This document shows positions 5,737-11,782 of a stretch of 15,551 nucleotides of DNA, one piece after another (within the stretch, counting starts at the first letter, position 1; the number at the start of each line of letters is the position of its first letter). The DNA comes from an uncultured Solirubrobacteraceae bacterium. GTDB lineage: Bacteria > Actinomycetota > Thermoleophilia > Solirubrobacterales > Solirubrobacteraceae. The translations under genes were made by a program, and so were the position numbers. Where the stretch lies: NCBI GenBank assembly GCA_902806215.1, contig CADCVT010000125.1, forward strand, positions 1-15,551, in the 5' to 3' direction. Below the pieces are notes generated by a model. The model saw only the letters and a program-made list of their open reading frames with translations. It was not told where the DNA came from and did not search any database.

Positions 5737-7053
5737 ATGCCTCGCCTCACCGCCGTGATCCTGGCCGCCGGCCAAGGGACTCGCATGCGCTCGAAGACGC
5801 CCAAGATGCTGCATGACCTGTGCGGGTGGCCCGTGGTCCGGTGGCCGGTCGAGGCGGCGAAGGCGGCCGGGGCGGACGCGGTCGTGGTCGTCGGCGGGCC
5901 CGACCGGGCGCTCGAGGTGCGGCTCGCCGACGGCGACGAGCTCGCCGTCCAGGAGGTCGCGCGGGGCACCGGCGACGCGGTCAAGGCGGCCGCGGCGCAC
6001 ATCGGCGAGGGCACGGTGGTGATCCTCAACGGCGACGTGCCGCTCATCACGCCGGAGGTGATCGCCGACCTGGCGAAGGCGCACGCGGAGCGCGGCGCGG
6101 CGGCGACGATGGTCACGATGGTCCTCGACGATCCCGCCCAGTACGGCCGGGTCGTGCGCGACGAGGCGGGCTACGTGCTCAAGGTCGTCGAGGCCAAGGC
6201 CGACGGCGACGCGACGCCCGAGGAGCTCGCGCTCAAGGAGGTCAACACCGGCGTCTTCGCCTTCGACGGCGCGCTCCTCACGCGGGCCCTCGACGCGGTG
6301 AAGGCCGACAACGCCCAGGGCGAGTACTACCTCCCCGACGTCCTGCCGATCCTGCGCGAGCAGGGCCACACGGTGCAGGCCCACGTCGTCGAGGACTTCA
6401 CCGTGACGCTCGGCATCAACGACCGTGTCGACCTGAGCGTCGTCCGCGAGCAGGCTCAGCGCCGCATCCATCGCGGCCACATGCTCGCCGGTGTGACGAT
6501 CGTGCAGCCGACCTCGACCGACATCGACGTGACCGTCGCGATCGGCCAGGACACGACGATCGAGCCGTTCACCACGCTGCGCGGGGACACGACGATCGGC
6601 AGCGGCTGCGTCGTCGGGCCGCACGCGCACGTGCTCGACTCGACGTTCGAGGACGACGTCAAGGCGGGCCCGTACATCCACCTGCGCGGCCAGGCGGTCG
6701 TGCGCAAGGGCGCCAAGCTCGGCACGTTCGTCGAGCTCAAGAACTCGGACATCGGCGAGGGGTCGAAGGTCCCGCACCTCTCCTACCTGGGCGACGCCGA
6801 CGTCGGCCCGACCACGAACATCGCCGCGGCCAACGTGACCGCCAACTACGACGGGAAGAACAAGCACCGCACGACGATCGGGGCCAACGTCAAGACGGGC
6901 GTGGACAACACGTTCGTGGCGCCCGTGACGATCGGCGACGGGGCGGTCATCGGGGCCGGATCGGTCATCGACGAGGACGTCCCGGCCGACGCGCTCGCGA
7001 TCGCCCGGCCGAGGCAGACCAACAAGGAGGGTTACGCCCGGAGGAAGGGCTAG
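5737..7053 (+). CDS. glmU: Bifunctional UDP-GlcNAc pyrophosphorylase / glucosamine-1-phosphate acetyltransferase GlmU
   Basis: GlmU acetylates glucosamine 1-phosphate and then joins it to UTP, giving UDP-GlcNAc for peptidoglycan. The 438-residue protein has the uridyltransferase signature LAAGQGTRMRSKTPKMLH at residues 9-26, QEVARGTGDAV (uracil-binding), NGDVPLI (metal site) and EVNTGVFAFD, then a long left-handed beta-helix of hexapeptide repeats. The acetyltransferase site is recognisable: RGQAVVRKGAKLGTFVELKNS, VPHLSYLGDADVG with the catalytic His, and ANYDGKNKHRT. The NIGAG of many GlmU proteins reads NIAAA here, a modest departure. It is slightly shorter than E. coli GlmU (456). The start sits seven bases after a TACGAT -10 element. 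Its stop codon overlaps the likely prs promoter. Confidence 0.97.
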   Translation: MPRLTAVILAAGQGTRMRSKTPKMLHDLCGWPVVRWPVEAAKAAGADAVVVVGGPDRALEVRLADGDELAVQEVARGTGDAVKAAAAHIGEGTVVILNGDVPLITPEVIADLAKAHAERGAAATMVTMVLDDPAQYGRVVRDEAGYVLKVVEAKADGDATPEELALKEVNTGVFAFDGALLTRALDAVKADNAQGEYYLPDVLPILREQGHTVQAHVVEDFTVTLGINDRVDLSVVREQAQRRIHRGHMLAGVTIVQPTSTDIDVTVAIGQDTTIEPFTTLRGDTTIGSGCVVGPHAHVLDSTFEDDVKAGPYIHLRGQAVVRKGAKLGTFVELKNSDIGEGSKVPHLSYLGDADVGPTTNIAAANVTANYDGKNKHRTTIGANVKTGVDNTFVAPVTIGDGAVIGAGSVIDEDVPADALAIARPRQTNKEGYARRKG

Positions 7054-7056
7054 AGT
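7051..7056 (+). promoter_or_regulatory. Probable internal -10 element for prs, overlapping the glmU stop codon
   Basis: TAGAGT fits TANNNT and is exactly seven bases ahead of the GTG at 7064, the spacing of a leaderless start. Its first three bases are the glmU stop codon TAG. It would let prs be transcribed apart from glmU. An SD-like GGAGGAAGG at 7040-7048 also allows read-through translation from the GTG at 7058. Confidence 0.5.
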
Positions 7057-7057
7057 C

Positions 7058-8086
7058 GTGACTGTGAGCGCCCTCGAGACCGAGCCCAGGCTCGCGACGA
7101 GCCTCGACATCGGCTACGACAAGAAGCTGATGGTGTTCGGGGGCCGTGCGCATCCTGAGCTCACCGCCAAGATCGCCGCCAAGCTCGGGATCGCCCCGGG
7201 CCCGGTCACGTTGAAGACCTTCTCCAACGGTGAGGTCTACGTCCGCTACGACCAGTCGATCCGCGGAGCGGACGTCTTCCTCATCCAGCCGACGTGCGCG
7301 AACCCCGAGACGGGCATCAGCGCGAACGACGCGCTGATGGAGCTCATGCTCATGATCGACGCGGCCAAGGGCGCCTCCGCGCACCGCGTGATCGCCGTGA
7401 CGCCGTGGTACGGCTACAGCCGGCAGGACAAGAAGTCGATGGGCCGCGAGCCGATCTCGAGCCGCGCCGTCGCGCGGATGCTCGAGGGCGTCGGCGCCGA
7501 CCGCGTCCTGACGATGGACCTCCACGCCGGCCAGGTGCAGGGCTTCTTCCAGATCCCGCTCGACCACATGACGGCGCTGCGGATGCTCACGGACTACTTC
7601 CGCGACCTGCACCTGCCCGACCTCGTGGTCGTCGCGCCGGACGTCGGCCGCGCGAAGCTCAACCAGAAGTTCGCCGAGAAGGTCGGCGGCGACCTCGCGA
7701 TCCTCACGAAGGAGCGCCCCGCGCACCAGGTCGCCGAGATCGGCTACGTCATCGGCGACGTCAAGGACAAGACCGCGGTCCTGCTCGACGACATGATCGA
7801 CACGGCGGGAACGCTGAAGGCCGCGGCCCAGACCGTGCTCGAGTCGGGCGCCAAGAGCGTCTACGCGGCGGCGACCCACCCGGTGCTGAGCGGCCGCGCG
7901 TTCGAGAACCTCGCGGCCGCCGGCTTCGAGGAGATCGTCGTCACCGACACGATCCCGCTGCGCACGGGCGCGCCGGACAACATCCGCGTGCTGAGCTGCG
8001 CCGACCTGCTGACCGACTCGATCCGCCGCATCTTCACCGACGACTCGGTCTCCGAGGTCTTCGGCGGAGAGAACCAGCTCTTCTAG
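7058..8086 (+). CDS. prs: Ribose-phosphate pyrophosphokinase (PRPP synthetase)
   Basis: Prs transfers pyrophosphate from ATP to ribose 5-phosphate, giving PRPP for nucleotide, His and Trp synthesis. Visible family motifs are FSNGEVYV (usually FSDGE), the SANDALMELMLMIDAAK helix, VTPWYGYSRQDKK (ATP/metal site, with the flexible-loop Arg), MDLHAGQVQGFF (catalytic/metal His), VVVAPDVGRAK, and the PRPP loop VLLDDMIDTAGTL. Two in-frame GTG starts are possible. GTG 7058 gives 342 residues and has GGAGGAAGG ahead of it. GTG 7064 gives 340 residues and lies seven bases after the TAGAGT promoter hexamer. Both may be used. The N terminus carries about 15 extra residues before the conserved KKLMVFGG. 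It is 4 bp from glmU, a common actinobacterial pairing. Confidence 0.97.
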   Translation: MTVSALETEPRLATSLDIGYDKKLMVFGGRAHPELTAKIAAKLGIAPGPVTLKTFSNGEVYVRYDQSIRGADVFLIQPTCANPETGISANDALMELMLMIDAAKGASAHRVIAVTPWYGYSRQDKKSMGREPISSRAVARMLEGVGADRVLTMDLHAGQVQGFFQIPLDHMTALRMLTDYFRDLHLPDLVVVAPDVGRAKLNQKFAEKVGGDLAILTKERPAHQVAEIGYVIGDVKDKTAVLLDDMIDTAGTLKAAAQTVLESGAKSVYAAATHPVLSGRAFENLAAAGFEEIVVTDTIPLRTGAPDNIRVLSCADLLTDSIRRIFTDDSVSEVFGGENQLF

Positions 8087-8159
8087 CGCCCTGACCGAGC
8101 TCGTCGTCATCGGGCGGTACGCGGCGAACGTCGCGCGGGCGATCGACGGCGACGCCTGG

Positions 8160-9131
8160 GTGCTCGACGAGGGGGAGGGCACGCCCGTGATCACGGCGCG
8201 TCACGCCGGCCGGGAGCTCAACCCGCAGGAGCTTCGCGGGGCGGCGACCGCCGCGACGATCGTCGGCCTCGCCGGGAACCCGGTCTCGCCGCTGACGCCC
8301 CGGTACTCGCTGCGCGACCTCGCGATGGAGCTCGGCGCCCCGGTGGTGGTCACGGTCGCGGCCGAGCCGTCGCTGACCGCCCAGGCGCGCCTGTACGCGG
8401 AGGCGGCGCGCAACGCGGGCCTCGCGGTCGCCGCCGTCGTCATCGACCGCTGGCCCGAGCAGCCGAGCCGCGTGCAGCTCGACGAGCGCGTCCTCCTGCA
8501 CGAGGTGAGCGGGCTGCCGGTGCTCACGCTCAGCGCCGGCGAGACGCCCGAGTGGCCGGTCGAGGAGTGGAAGGAGGCCAAGCCGATCGCCTCGCCACGC
8601 GCGGCGGCGCAGGCGGCCGCGCCCGCACGCCTCGCGCTCGAGCCGTACCGCGCCTGGGAGGGCGTCGTCCCCGGCGATCCGCGCACCGCGCCGCGCCCGC
8701 GGATCATGGAGGCGTTGCTCGACATCGTCGCCTTCGAGGGCCCGCTGCTCGCCAGCCGCGCCTACGCGATCTACAACCGGGCCTCGGGCGGCAAGAAGCT
8801 CACCGCCGTCGCCCGCGCGCCGCTGTCGAACAGCGTCTACCACCTCGCCCGCGAGGGGAAGCTCGACCTCGTCACGACCGACGACGCGCCGTGGCAGGAC
8901 GACGACGTGCTGCGGCTGCCCGACAGCCCGCCCGTCGTGGTCCGCGAGCTCGGCCCGCGCGAGCTCATCGAGGTCCCGCTCGACGAGATCGCCGAGCTCA
9001 TGCGCCGCCTCCAGGCGGCCGGCCAGGGCGGCGACCTCAAGCGCGCGGTGCTGAACACCTACGGGCTCGTGCGGATGACCGCGCGCGCCGAGCAGTACCT
9101 GACGACCGCCGAGGAGCTGCTCTCGGCGTGA
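8160..9131 (+). CDS. BioD-like domain lacking the P-loop, joined to a DUF3320-like winged-helix domain (unknown function)
   Basis: Residues about 25-130 resemble the later half of dethiobiotin synthetase and AAA_26 proteins: GLAGNPVSPLTPRYSLRDLA parallels the BioD GAGG..VPL...Y...DLA stretch, then ELGAPVVVTVAAEPSLTAQA, NAGLAVAAVVIDRWPEQ and SGLPVL follow the family order. No GxxxxGK[ST] nucleotide loop is present. Residues about 185-320 (RIMEALLDIVAFEGPLLASRAYAIYNRASGGKKL to the end) resemble the DUF3320 winged-helix tail of some helicases. I place the start at GTG 8160. The frame remains open and reads protein-like back to a CTG at 8091, four bases after prs, so the true N terminus may be 23 residues longer. 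It lies in the prs operon and overlaps the next gene by GTGA. The function is unknown; a role in DNA or nucleotide handling is only a guess. Confidence 0.75.
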   Translation: MLDEGEGTPVITARHAGRELNPQELRGAATAATIVGLAGNPVSPLTPRYSLRDLAMELGAPVVVTVAAEPSLTAQARLYAEAARNAGLAVAAVVIDRWPEQPSRVQLDERVLLHEVSGLPVLTLSAGETPEWPVEEWKEAKPIASPRAAAQAAAPARLALEPYRAWEGVVPGDPRTAPRPRIMEALLDIVAFEGPLLASRAYAIYNRASGGKKLTAVARAPLSNSVYHLAREGKLDLVTTDDAPWQDDDVLRLPDSPPVVVRELGPRELIEVPLDEIAELMRRLQAAGQGGDLKRAVLNTYGLVRMTARAEQYLTTAEELLSA

Positions 9132-9409
9132 GCCTCGCCTCGTCGCTGATGGACCGGCTCGGCCTCACCGACGAGGAGCTGTGCGTGGTGCTCGACACCG
9201 ATCCGCTCAGCGTCATCACCGACGACCTCGACCACCGGCCCGAGGTGCGCATCCTGCTCGACCTCACCGCCGACATCGACGAGTCGGTCCTGCGCCGCTG
9301 GATGCGGACGGGCCCGGTCGACCTGCTGTTGCGCCGCGACTTCCCCGCGTTCGAGGACGCCGTCGAGGACTTCCGAAGCCGCGGCCTGATCCTCAGGAGG
9401 AAACGCTAG
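9128..9409 (+). CDS. Small conserved-looking protein of unknown function
   Basis: This 93-residue acidic protein starts at a GTG that overlaps the TGA of the gene before it (GTGA), so the two are probably translated together and may work together. It begins MSLASSLMDRLGLTDEELCV. The helical pattern LGLTDEELCVVLDTDPLSVI looks like the start of an HTH or an Xre/ParS-type antitoxin helix bundle, but I cannot assign a family. The C-terminal part has FPAFEDAVEDFRSRGLI and a basic tail ILRRKR. There is no signal peptide, membrane segment or Cys cluster. The gene ends 3 bp before the first copy of the GGGAGAATCGCCC hairpin element. Confidence 0.75.
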   Translation: MSLASSLMDRLGLTDEELCVVLDTDPLSVITDDLDHRPEVRILLDLTADIDESVLRRWMRTGPVDLLLRRDFPAFEDAVEDFRSRGLILRRKR

Positions 9410-9411
9410 CC

Positions 9412-9439
9412 GGGAGAATCGCCCCTGGGCGATTGCCTC
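9412..9439. terminator. Hairpin element, copy 1 (between convergent genes)
   Basis: AATCGCC (9417-9423), loop CCTG, GGCGATT (9428-9434) form a perfect 7-bp stem. The outer bases GGGAG and CCTC extend it imperfectly. It sits between the convergent ends of the 93-residue gene and the HTH/Clp-N gene, so it can serve both strands as a terminator, though there is no T-run. The left arm GGGAGAATCGCCC is identical to that of the copy at 10218-10246. Confidence 0.6.
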
Positions 9440-10124
9440 AGAGGCCGGTGACGACGGCCTCTGCGTCGACGCCGAGCCGTGCCAGCGCGCGGACCGCGCC
9501 GGAGCCCGGGTCGCGCAGGATGGCGACGAGCAGGTGCTCGGGCTTGAGGCGGTCGCACCCGCGGCGCGCGGCCTCGTGCACCGACCGCTCGAGCGCGGCG
9601 CGGCACTGCTTGGACGGCGGCAGCGGGTCGCGGCTGAAGCGGTGCTCGGACTCGTCCTCGGCGTGCAGCTCGGCGACGACCGTCCGCGCGGACGCGAGGT
9701 CGACGTTCGCGGCGCGCAGCGCGGCGGCTCCGGGACCGGCCTCGACGCGGAGCAGGCCGAGCAGCACGTGCTCGGTCCCGACCTCCTGACGGCGCAGCGC
9801 ACCCGCCTCCTGGCGGGCGAGATGCATCGTCAGGCGAGCGGCGCCCGTGACGACGAGGTTCGAGTTGCCCTGCCGGCTGTCGCGCACCTCGTCGAGGCGC
9901 TCGCGCACGAGGCGTGCATAGCGGCGATGGGCTGCCTGGCGGCTGACGCCGAGCGTCTCGGCCACCTGGCTCCACGACCAGCCCGCGCGCAGCGCGTTCT
10001 CGACGTGGACGGTCTGGAGTTGATCGAGATGACGACGGAGGTCGCAGACCGCGGCAAGTCCCTCTGCCGGATCCTCGAGACGCGTCGCCGCGTCGAGCAG
10101 TTCATGTGTGTCCGTTGCGATCAT
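9438..10124 (-). CDS. HTH protein with C-terminal Clp N-terminal (Clp-N) repeats
   Basis: The 228-residue protein has a helix-turn-helix at about residues 45-72 (AGWSWSQVAETLGVSRQAAHRRYARL), followed by two Clp-N repeats: about 95-145 with VGTEHVLLGLLR, and about 173-222 with LKPEHLLVAILR. Clp-N domains recognise substrates or adaptors in ClpA/ClpC, but no AAA+ ATPase module is present. It is therefore probably a stand-alone regulator or adaptor that may tie DNA binding to the Clp system; this is inference, although similar HTH plus Clp-N proteins occur in actinobacteria. The ATG at 10122-10124 is preceded by AGGAGG only three bases away, a strong but very close binding site. The last codons lie in a perfect 9-bp inverted repeat (9439-9463). 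Confidence 0.87.
   Translation of the reverse strand: MIATDTHELLDAATRLEDPAEGLAAVCDLRRHLDQLQTVHVENALRAGWSWSQVAETLGVSRQAAHRRYARLVRERLDEVRDSRQGNSNLVVTGAARLTMHLARQEAGALRRQEVGTEHVLLGLLRVEAGPGAAALRAANVDLASARTVVAELHAEDESEHRFSRDPLPPSKQCRAALERSVHEAARRGCDRLKPEHLLVAILRDPGSGAVRALARLGVDAEAVVTGL
9439..9463. repeat. Perfect 9-bp inverted repeat at the 3' end of the HTH/Clp-N gene
   Basis: CAGAGGCCG (9439-9447) and CGGCCTCTG (9455-9463) are exact complements with a 7-base loop. The repeat covers the last codons and part of the stop codon of the minus-strand gene and lies directly next to hairpin copy 1. It may add to termination or protect the mRNA 3' end. It could also be a by-product of GC-rich coding. 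Confidence 0.5.
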
Positions 10125-10159
10125 GCACCTCCTGCAACGCCGATTGACGCAGCAGGTTG

Positions 10160-10215
10160 GTGAGTCCGGCAACTTTTCTGGACGAAGATTCGTGAGGTTG
10201 CAGTGCCGGACTCAC
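10160..10215. repeat. 12-bp inverted repeat upstream of the HTH/Clp-N gene
   Basis: GTGAGTCCGGCA (10160-10171) and TGCCGGACTCAC (10204-10215) are exact complements 32 bases apart, inside the 138-bp gap between the DUF4235-like gene and the HTH/Clp-N gene. The loop itself contains a small inverted repeat, ACGAA-GA-TTCGT. The arms could be two operator half-sites that form a loop, or the base of an RNA leader fold ahead of the HTH/Clp-N gene. They match neither the CIRCE nor the HspR (HAIR) consensus. Confidence 0.6.
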
Positions 10216-10217
10216 TT

Positions 10218-10246
10218 GGGAGAATCGCCCTGGGGGCGATTCTCCC
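10218..10246. terminator. Perfect 13-bp hairpin element, copy 2
   Basis: GGGAGAATCGCCC (10218-10230) and GGGCGATTCTCCC (10234-10246) are exact complements with a 3-base loop. It starts 16 bp beyond the stop codon of the minus-strand DUF4235-like gene and is a likely terminator for it. No T-run follows on that strand. The left arm is shared with the copy at 9412. Confidence 0.7.
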
Positions 10247-10262
10247 GGCCCGTGCGGTGCTG

Positions 10263-10541
10263 CTACTTCGGGTCGGGGCGCTTCTTCCCGGGCCAGACGC
10301 CCGTGAGGTTGGCGAAGCCGACGGCGCCGGCGCGGTTGACCGCGGCACGGACGGTCTGGAACACGACGCCCTGCACGGCCGCCGCGGTGAGCACCTTCGT
10401 CCACGAGCTTCCCTCGATGGTCGGCTTCGGTGCCTCCTCGTCGTCGATCTTCGACCAGATGAAGTTGAAGACCCGCTTGGAGAGGAGCCCGGCCAGGATC
10501 CCGACGATGATCCCGATGGGGCGGTAGATGAGCTTCAGCAC
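10263..10541 (-). CDS. DUF4235-like small membrane protein
   Basis: The 92-residue product starts MLKLIYRPIGIIVGILAGLL, with a hydrophobic helix at about residues 4-20. It continues with KRVFNFIWSKIDDEEAPKP, a second apolar stretch at about 48-63 (TKVLTAAAVQGVVFQTV), then AAVNRAGAVGFANLTGVWPG. This order matches the actinobacterial DUF4235 family, which has no assigned biochemical role. The start is GTG 10541, because TACTGT (-10) lies exactly seven bases ahead of it, as in leaderless transcripts, and because the family begins at this point. It is divergent from the 10583 gene with 41 bp between. A perfect hairpin follows its stop codon. Confidence 0.8.
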   Translation of the reverse strand: MLKLIYRPIGIIVGILAGLLSKRVFNFIWSKIDDEEAPKPTIEGSSWTKVLTAAAVQGVVFQTVRAAVNRAGAVGFANLTGVWPGKKRPDPK

Positions 10542-10548
10542 GTGCTGG

Positions 10549-10554
10549 ACAGTA
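10549..10554 (-). promoter_or_regulatory. -10 element of the DUF4235-like gene, leaderless arrangement
   Basis: On the minus strand TACTGT is followed by exactly seven bases and then the GTG at 10541. This matches TANNNT-N7-start and the absence of a ribosome binding site. It shares the 41-bp divergent gap with the promoter of the 10583 gene. Confidence 0.6.
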
Positions 10555-10570
10555 CCGCCGCTCGATCCCG

Positions 10571-10576
10571 CATAAT
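10571..10576 (+). promoter_or_regulatory. Probable -10 element of the 10583 gene
   Basis: CATAAT differs from TATAAT at one base and is followed by six bases and then the ATG at 10583, so the mRNA would be leaderless or nearly so. TGGACA at 10546-10551 resembles a -35 box but at a long 19-bp spacing. Confidence 0.45.
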
Positions 10577-10582
10577 CCCTCC

Positions 10583-11302
10583 ATGGGTGGTACCGACGGT
10601 GGTGCCGGCGACCGGCACGAGTCCGAGGAGCTCCTGAGGCGGGCTCTGCTCGACGCGGGCGCCGCGGCATCGGTCGCGCTGCGGGTCCAGCCGCTCGCCA
10701 CGTGCGAGGCACTGACCATCGTCTTCCACGGCCGGCGCGACCTCGGGACGATCCAGACCTACGTCGCGCACGGCGGGCTCGGCGCCGGCGCGACGGTCGG
10801 TGCCGACGCGCTCCTGCGCGTCCCGTGCGACCTCGACCTCGGCGACGCCGGCGACCGCCTCCACGCCGAGGAGCTCTACGCCGCGCAGGCCCGCGCGCTC
10901 AAGGACGCGATCAAGGCGGCGGACACCGTGCTGGCGGTCTGGCGCGAGCCGCTCGAGGATCTCGCGGAGTGCCGCGTCGGCCTCGACCGGTCGGTCGACC
11001 TGCGCGTCGACCTGTCCGCGCACCGGCTCATGCCGGTCGCGCTCGTCGCGCCCGACAAGCAGGTCGTCGTCGCGCCCGTGTGCGGAGCACGAACGCTCGC
11101 AGAGGGGCTCCCGCCGCTCGGCATCGCCTGCGCCGTGCAGGATGTGTGCCGCGTGTACCGCCTCGCCGACGATCCGGAGGTCTGCCTCGAGGACTTCCTC
11201 GCGGCCGCCGCCGAGCACGCCCGCAGGACCGCCGAGCGACTCGAGCGCGACGAGGCCTCCGTGCAGCGCTTCCTCGAGCTCAACGGCGACGGCGACGAGT
11301 GA
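10583..11302 (+). CDS. Hypothetical protein, about 239 residues
   Basis: I do not recognise a family. The product is 239 residues and acidic, with no signal peptide or membrane segment. It has a VALRVQPLATCEALTIVFHGRRDLG segment near residues 31-55, a predicted amphipathic stretch AEELYAAQARALKDAIKAADTV, a possible beta strand LMPVALVAPDKQVVVAPVCG, and a helical, charged C terminus (EHARRTAERLERDEASVQRF). A few Cys residues occur without a CxxC motif. The codon pattern (third-position G/C) supports real coding. The ATG follows a CATAAT -10 element. It overlaps the next gene by GTGA, so it probably acts together with that membrane-anchored product. Confidence 0.75.
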   Translation: MGGTDGGAGDRHESEELLRRALLDAGAAASVALRVQPLATCEALTIVFHGRRDLGTIQTYVAHGGLGAGATVGADALLRVPCDLDLGDAGDRLHAEELYAAQARALKDAIKAADTVLAVWREPLEDLAECRVGLDRSVDLRVDLSAHRLMPVALVAPDKQVVVAPVCGARTLAEGLPPLGIACAVQDVCRVYRLADDPEVCLEDFLAAAAEHARRTAERLERDEASVQRFLELNGDGDE

Positions 11303-11736
11303 CGCTCACGCGCAGGCGGGTCGCGCTCAGCGTGACCCTCGTGCTGTTCCTCGTCGTGAGCGCGCTCGCGGCGCGCTGGCTGTCGGCCGAGGGTGCGGAG
11401 CGCGCCAAGATCGAGCGCGTGATCGAGGCGCAGGCGCGCGGCGACGCCGGCGCGATCGACCGGGAGGTCAGCGACACGTGCGCGTGCCCGGAGCTCATCG
11501 ACCGCCTCGCGCGCACGCTGCGCGGGCCCGGCCGCGTGGAGATCGTCCGCTACGACTCCGTCACGTCCCACGCGCTCACGAGCGACGCCGGCCCGACCCG
11601 CGTGGTGTGGCGGCGCGGCGACGAGATCCCGACGGTCCAGTGCTTCTCCGTGCGCCGCAAGGGGGATGCCGTCCGAGGGATGCGCGTTACTCTGCTGCGC
11701 CTCAGCGCCCCCATCGGCCTCGAAGCCGCCTGCTGA
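11299..11736 (+). CDS. Hypothetical membrane-anchored or exported protein
   Basis: The 145-residue product starts MTLTRRRVALSVTLVLFLVVSALAARWL: basic residues and then one hydrophobic segment (about 8-24), which fits a signal anchor with the rest outside the membrane. The remainder has a KIERVIEAQARGDAGAIDREV helix, a TCACPELIDRL segment with a CxC pair, and a likely beta-rich end with another Cys (VQCFSVRR). The layout resembles small export-associated NTF2-like/DUF4878-type proteins, but I cannot confirm this. The GTG start overlaps the stop of the gene before it, so the two are translationally coupled. The function is unknown. Confidence 0.72.
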   Translation: MTLTRRRVALSVTLVLFLVVSALAARWLSAEGAERAKIERVIEAQARGDAGAIDREVSDTCACPELIDRLARTLRGPGRVEIVRYDSVTSHALTSDAGPTRVVWRRGDEIPTVQCFSVRRKGDAVRGMRVTLLRLSAPIGLEAAC

Positions 11737-11782
11737 GCGCCGCAACCCTCGACGCCCCCCGGTGTTCCGACCCCCCGTGCCG

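Noticed and set aside
5665..7110. 481-codon minus-strand frame opposite glmU
   Set aside because: Antisense to glmU and overlapping the tRNA gene. No family features.
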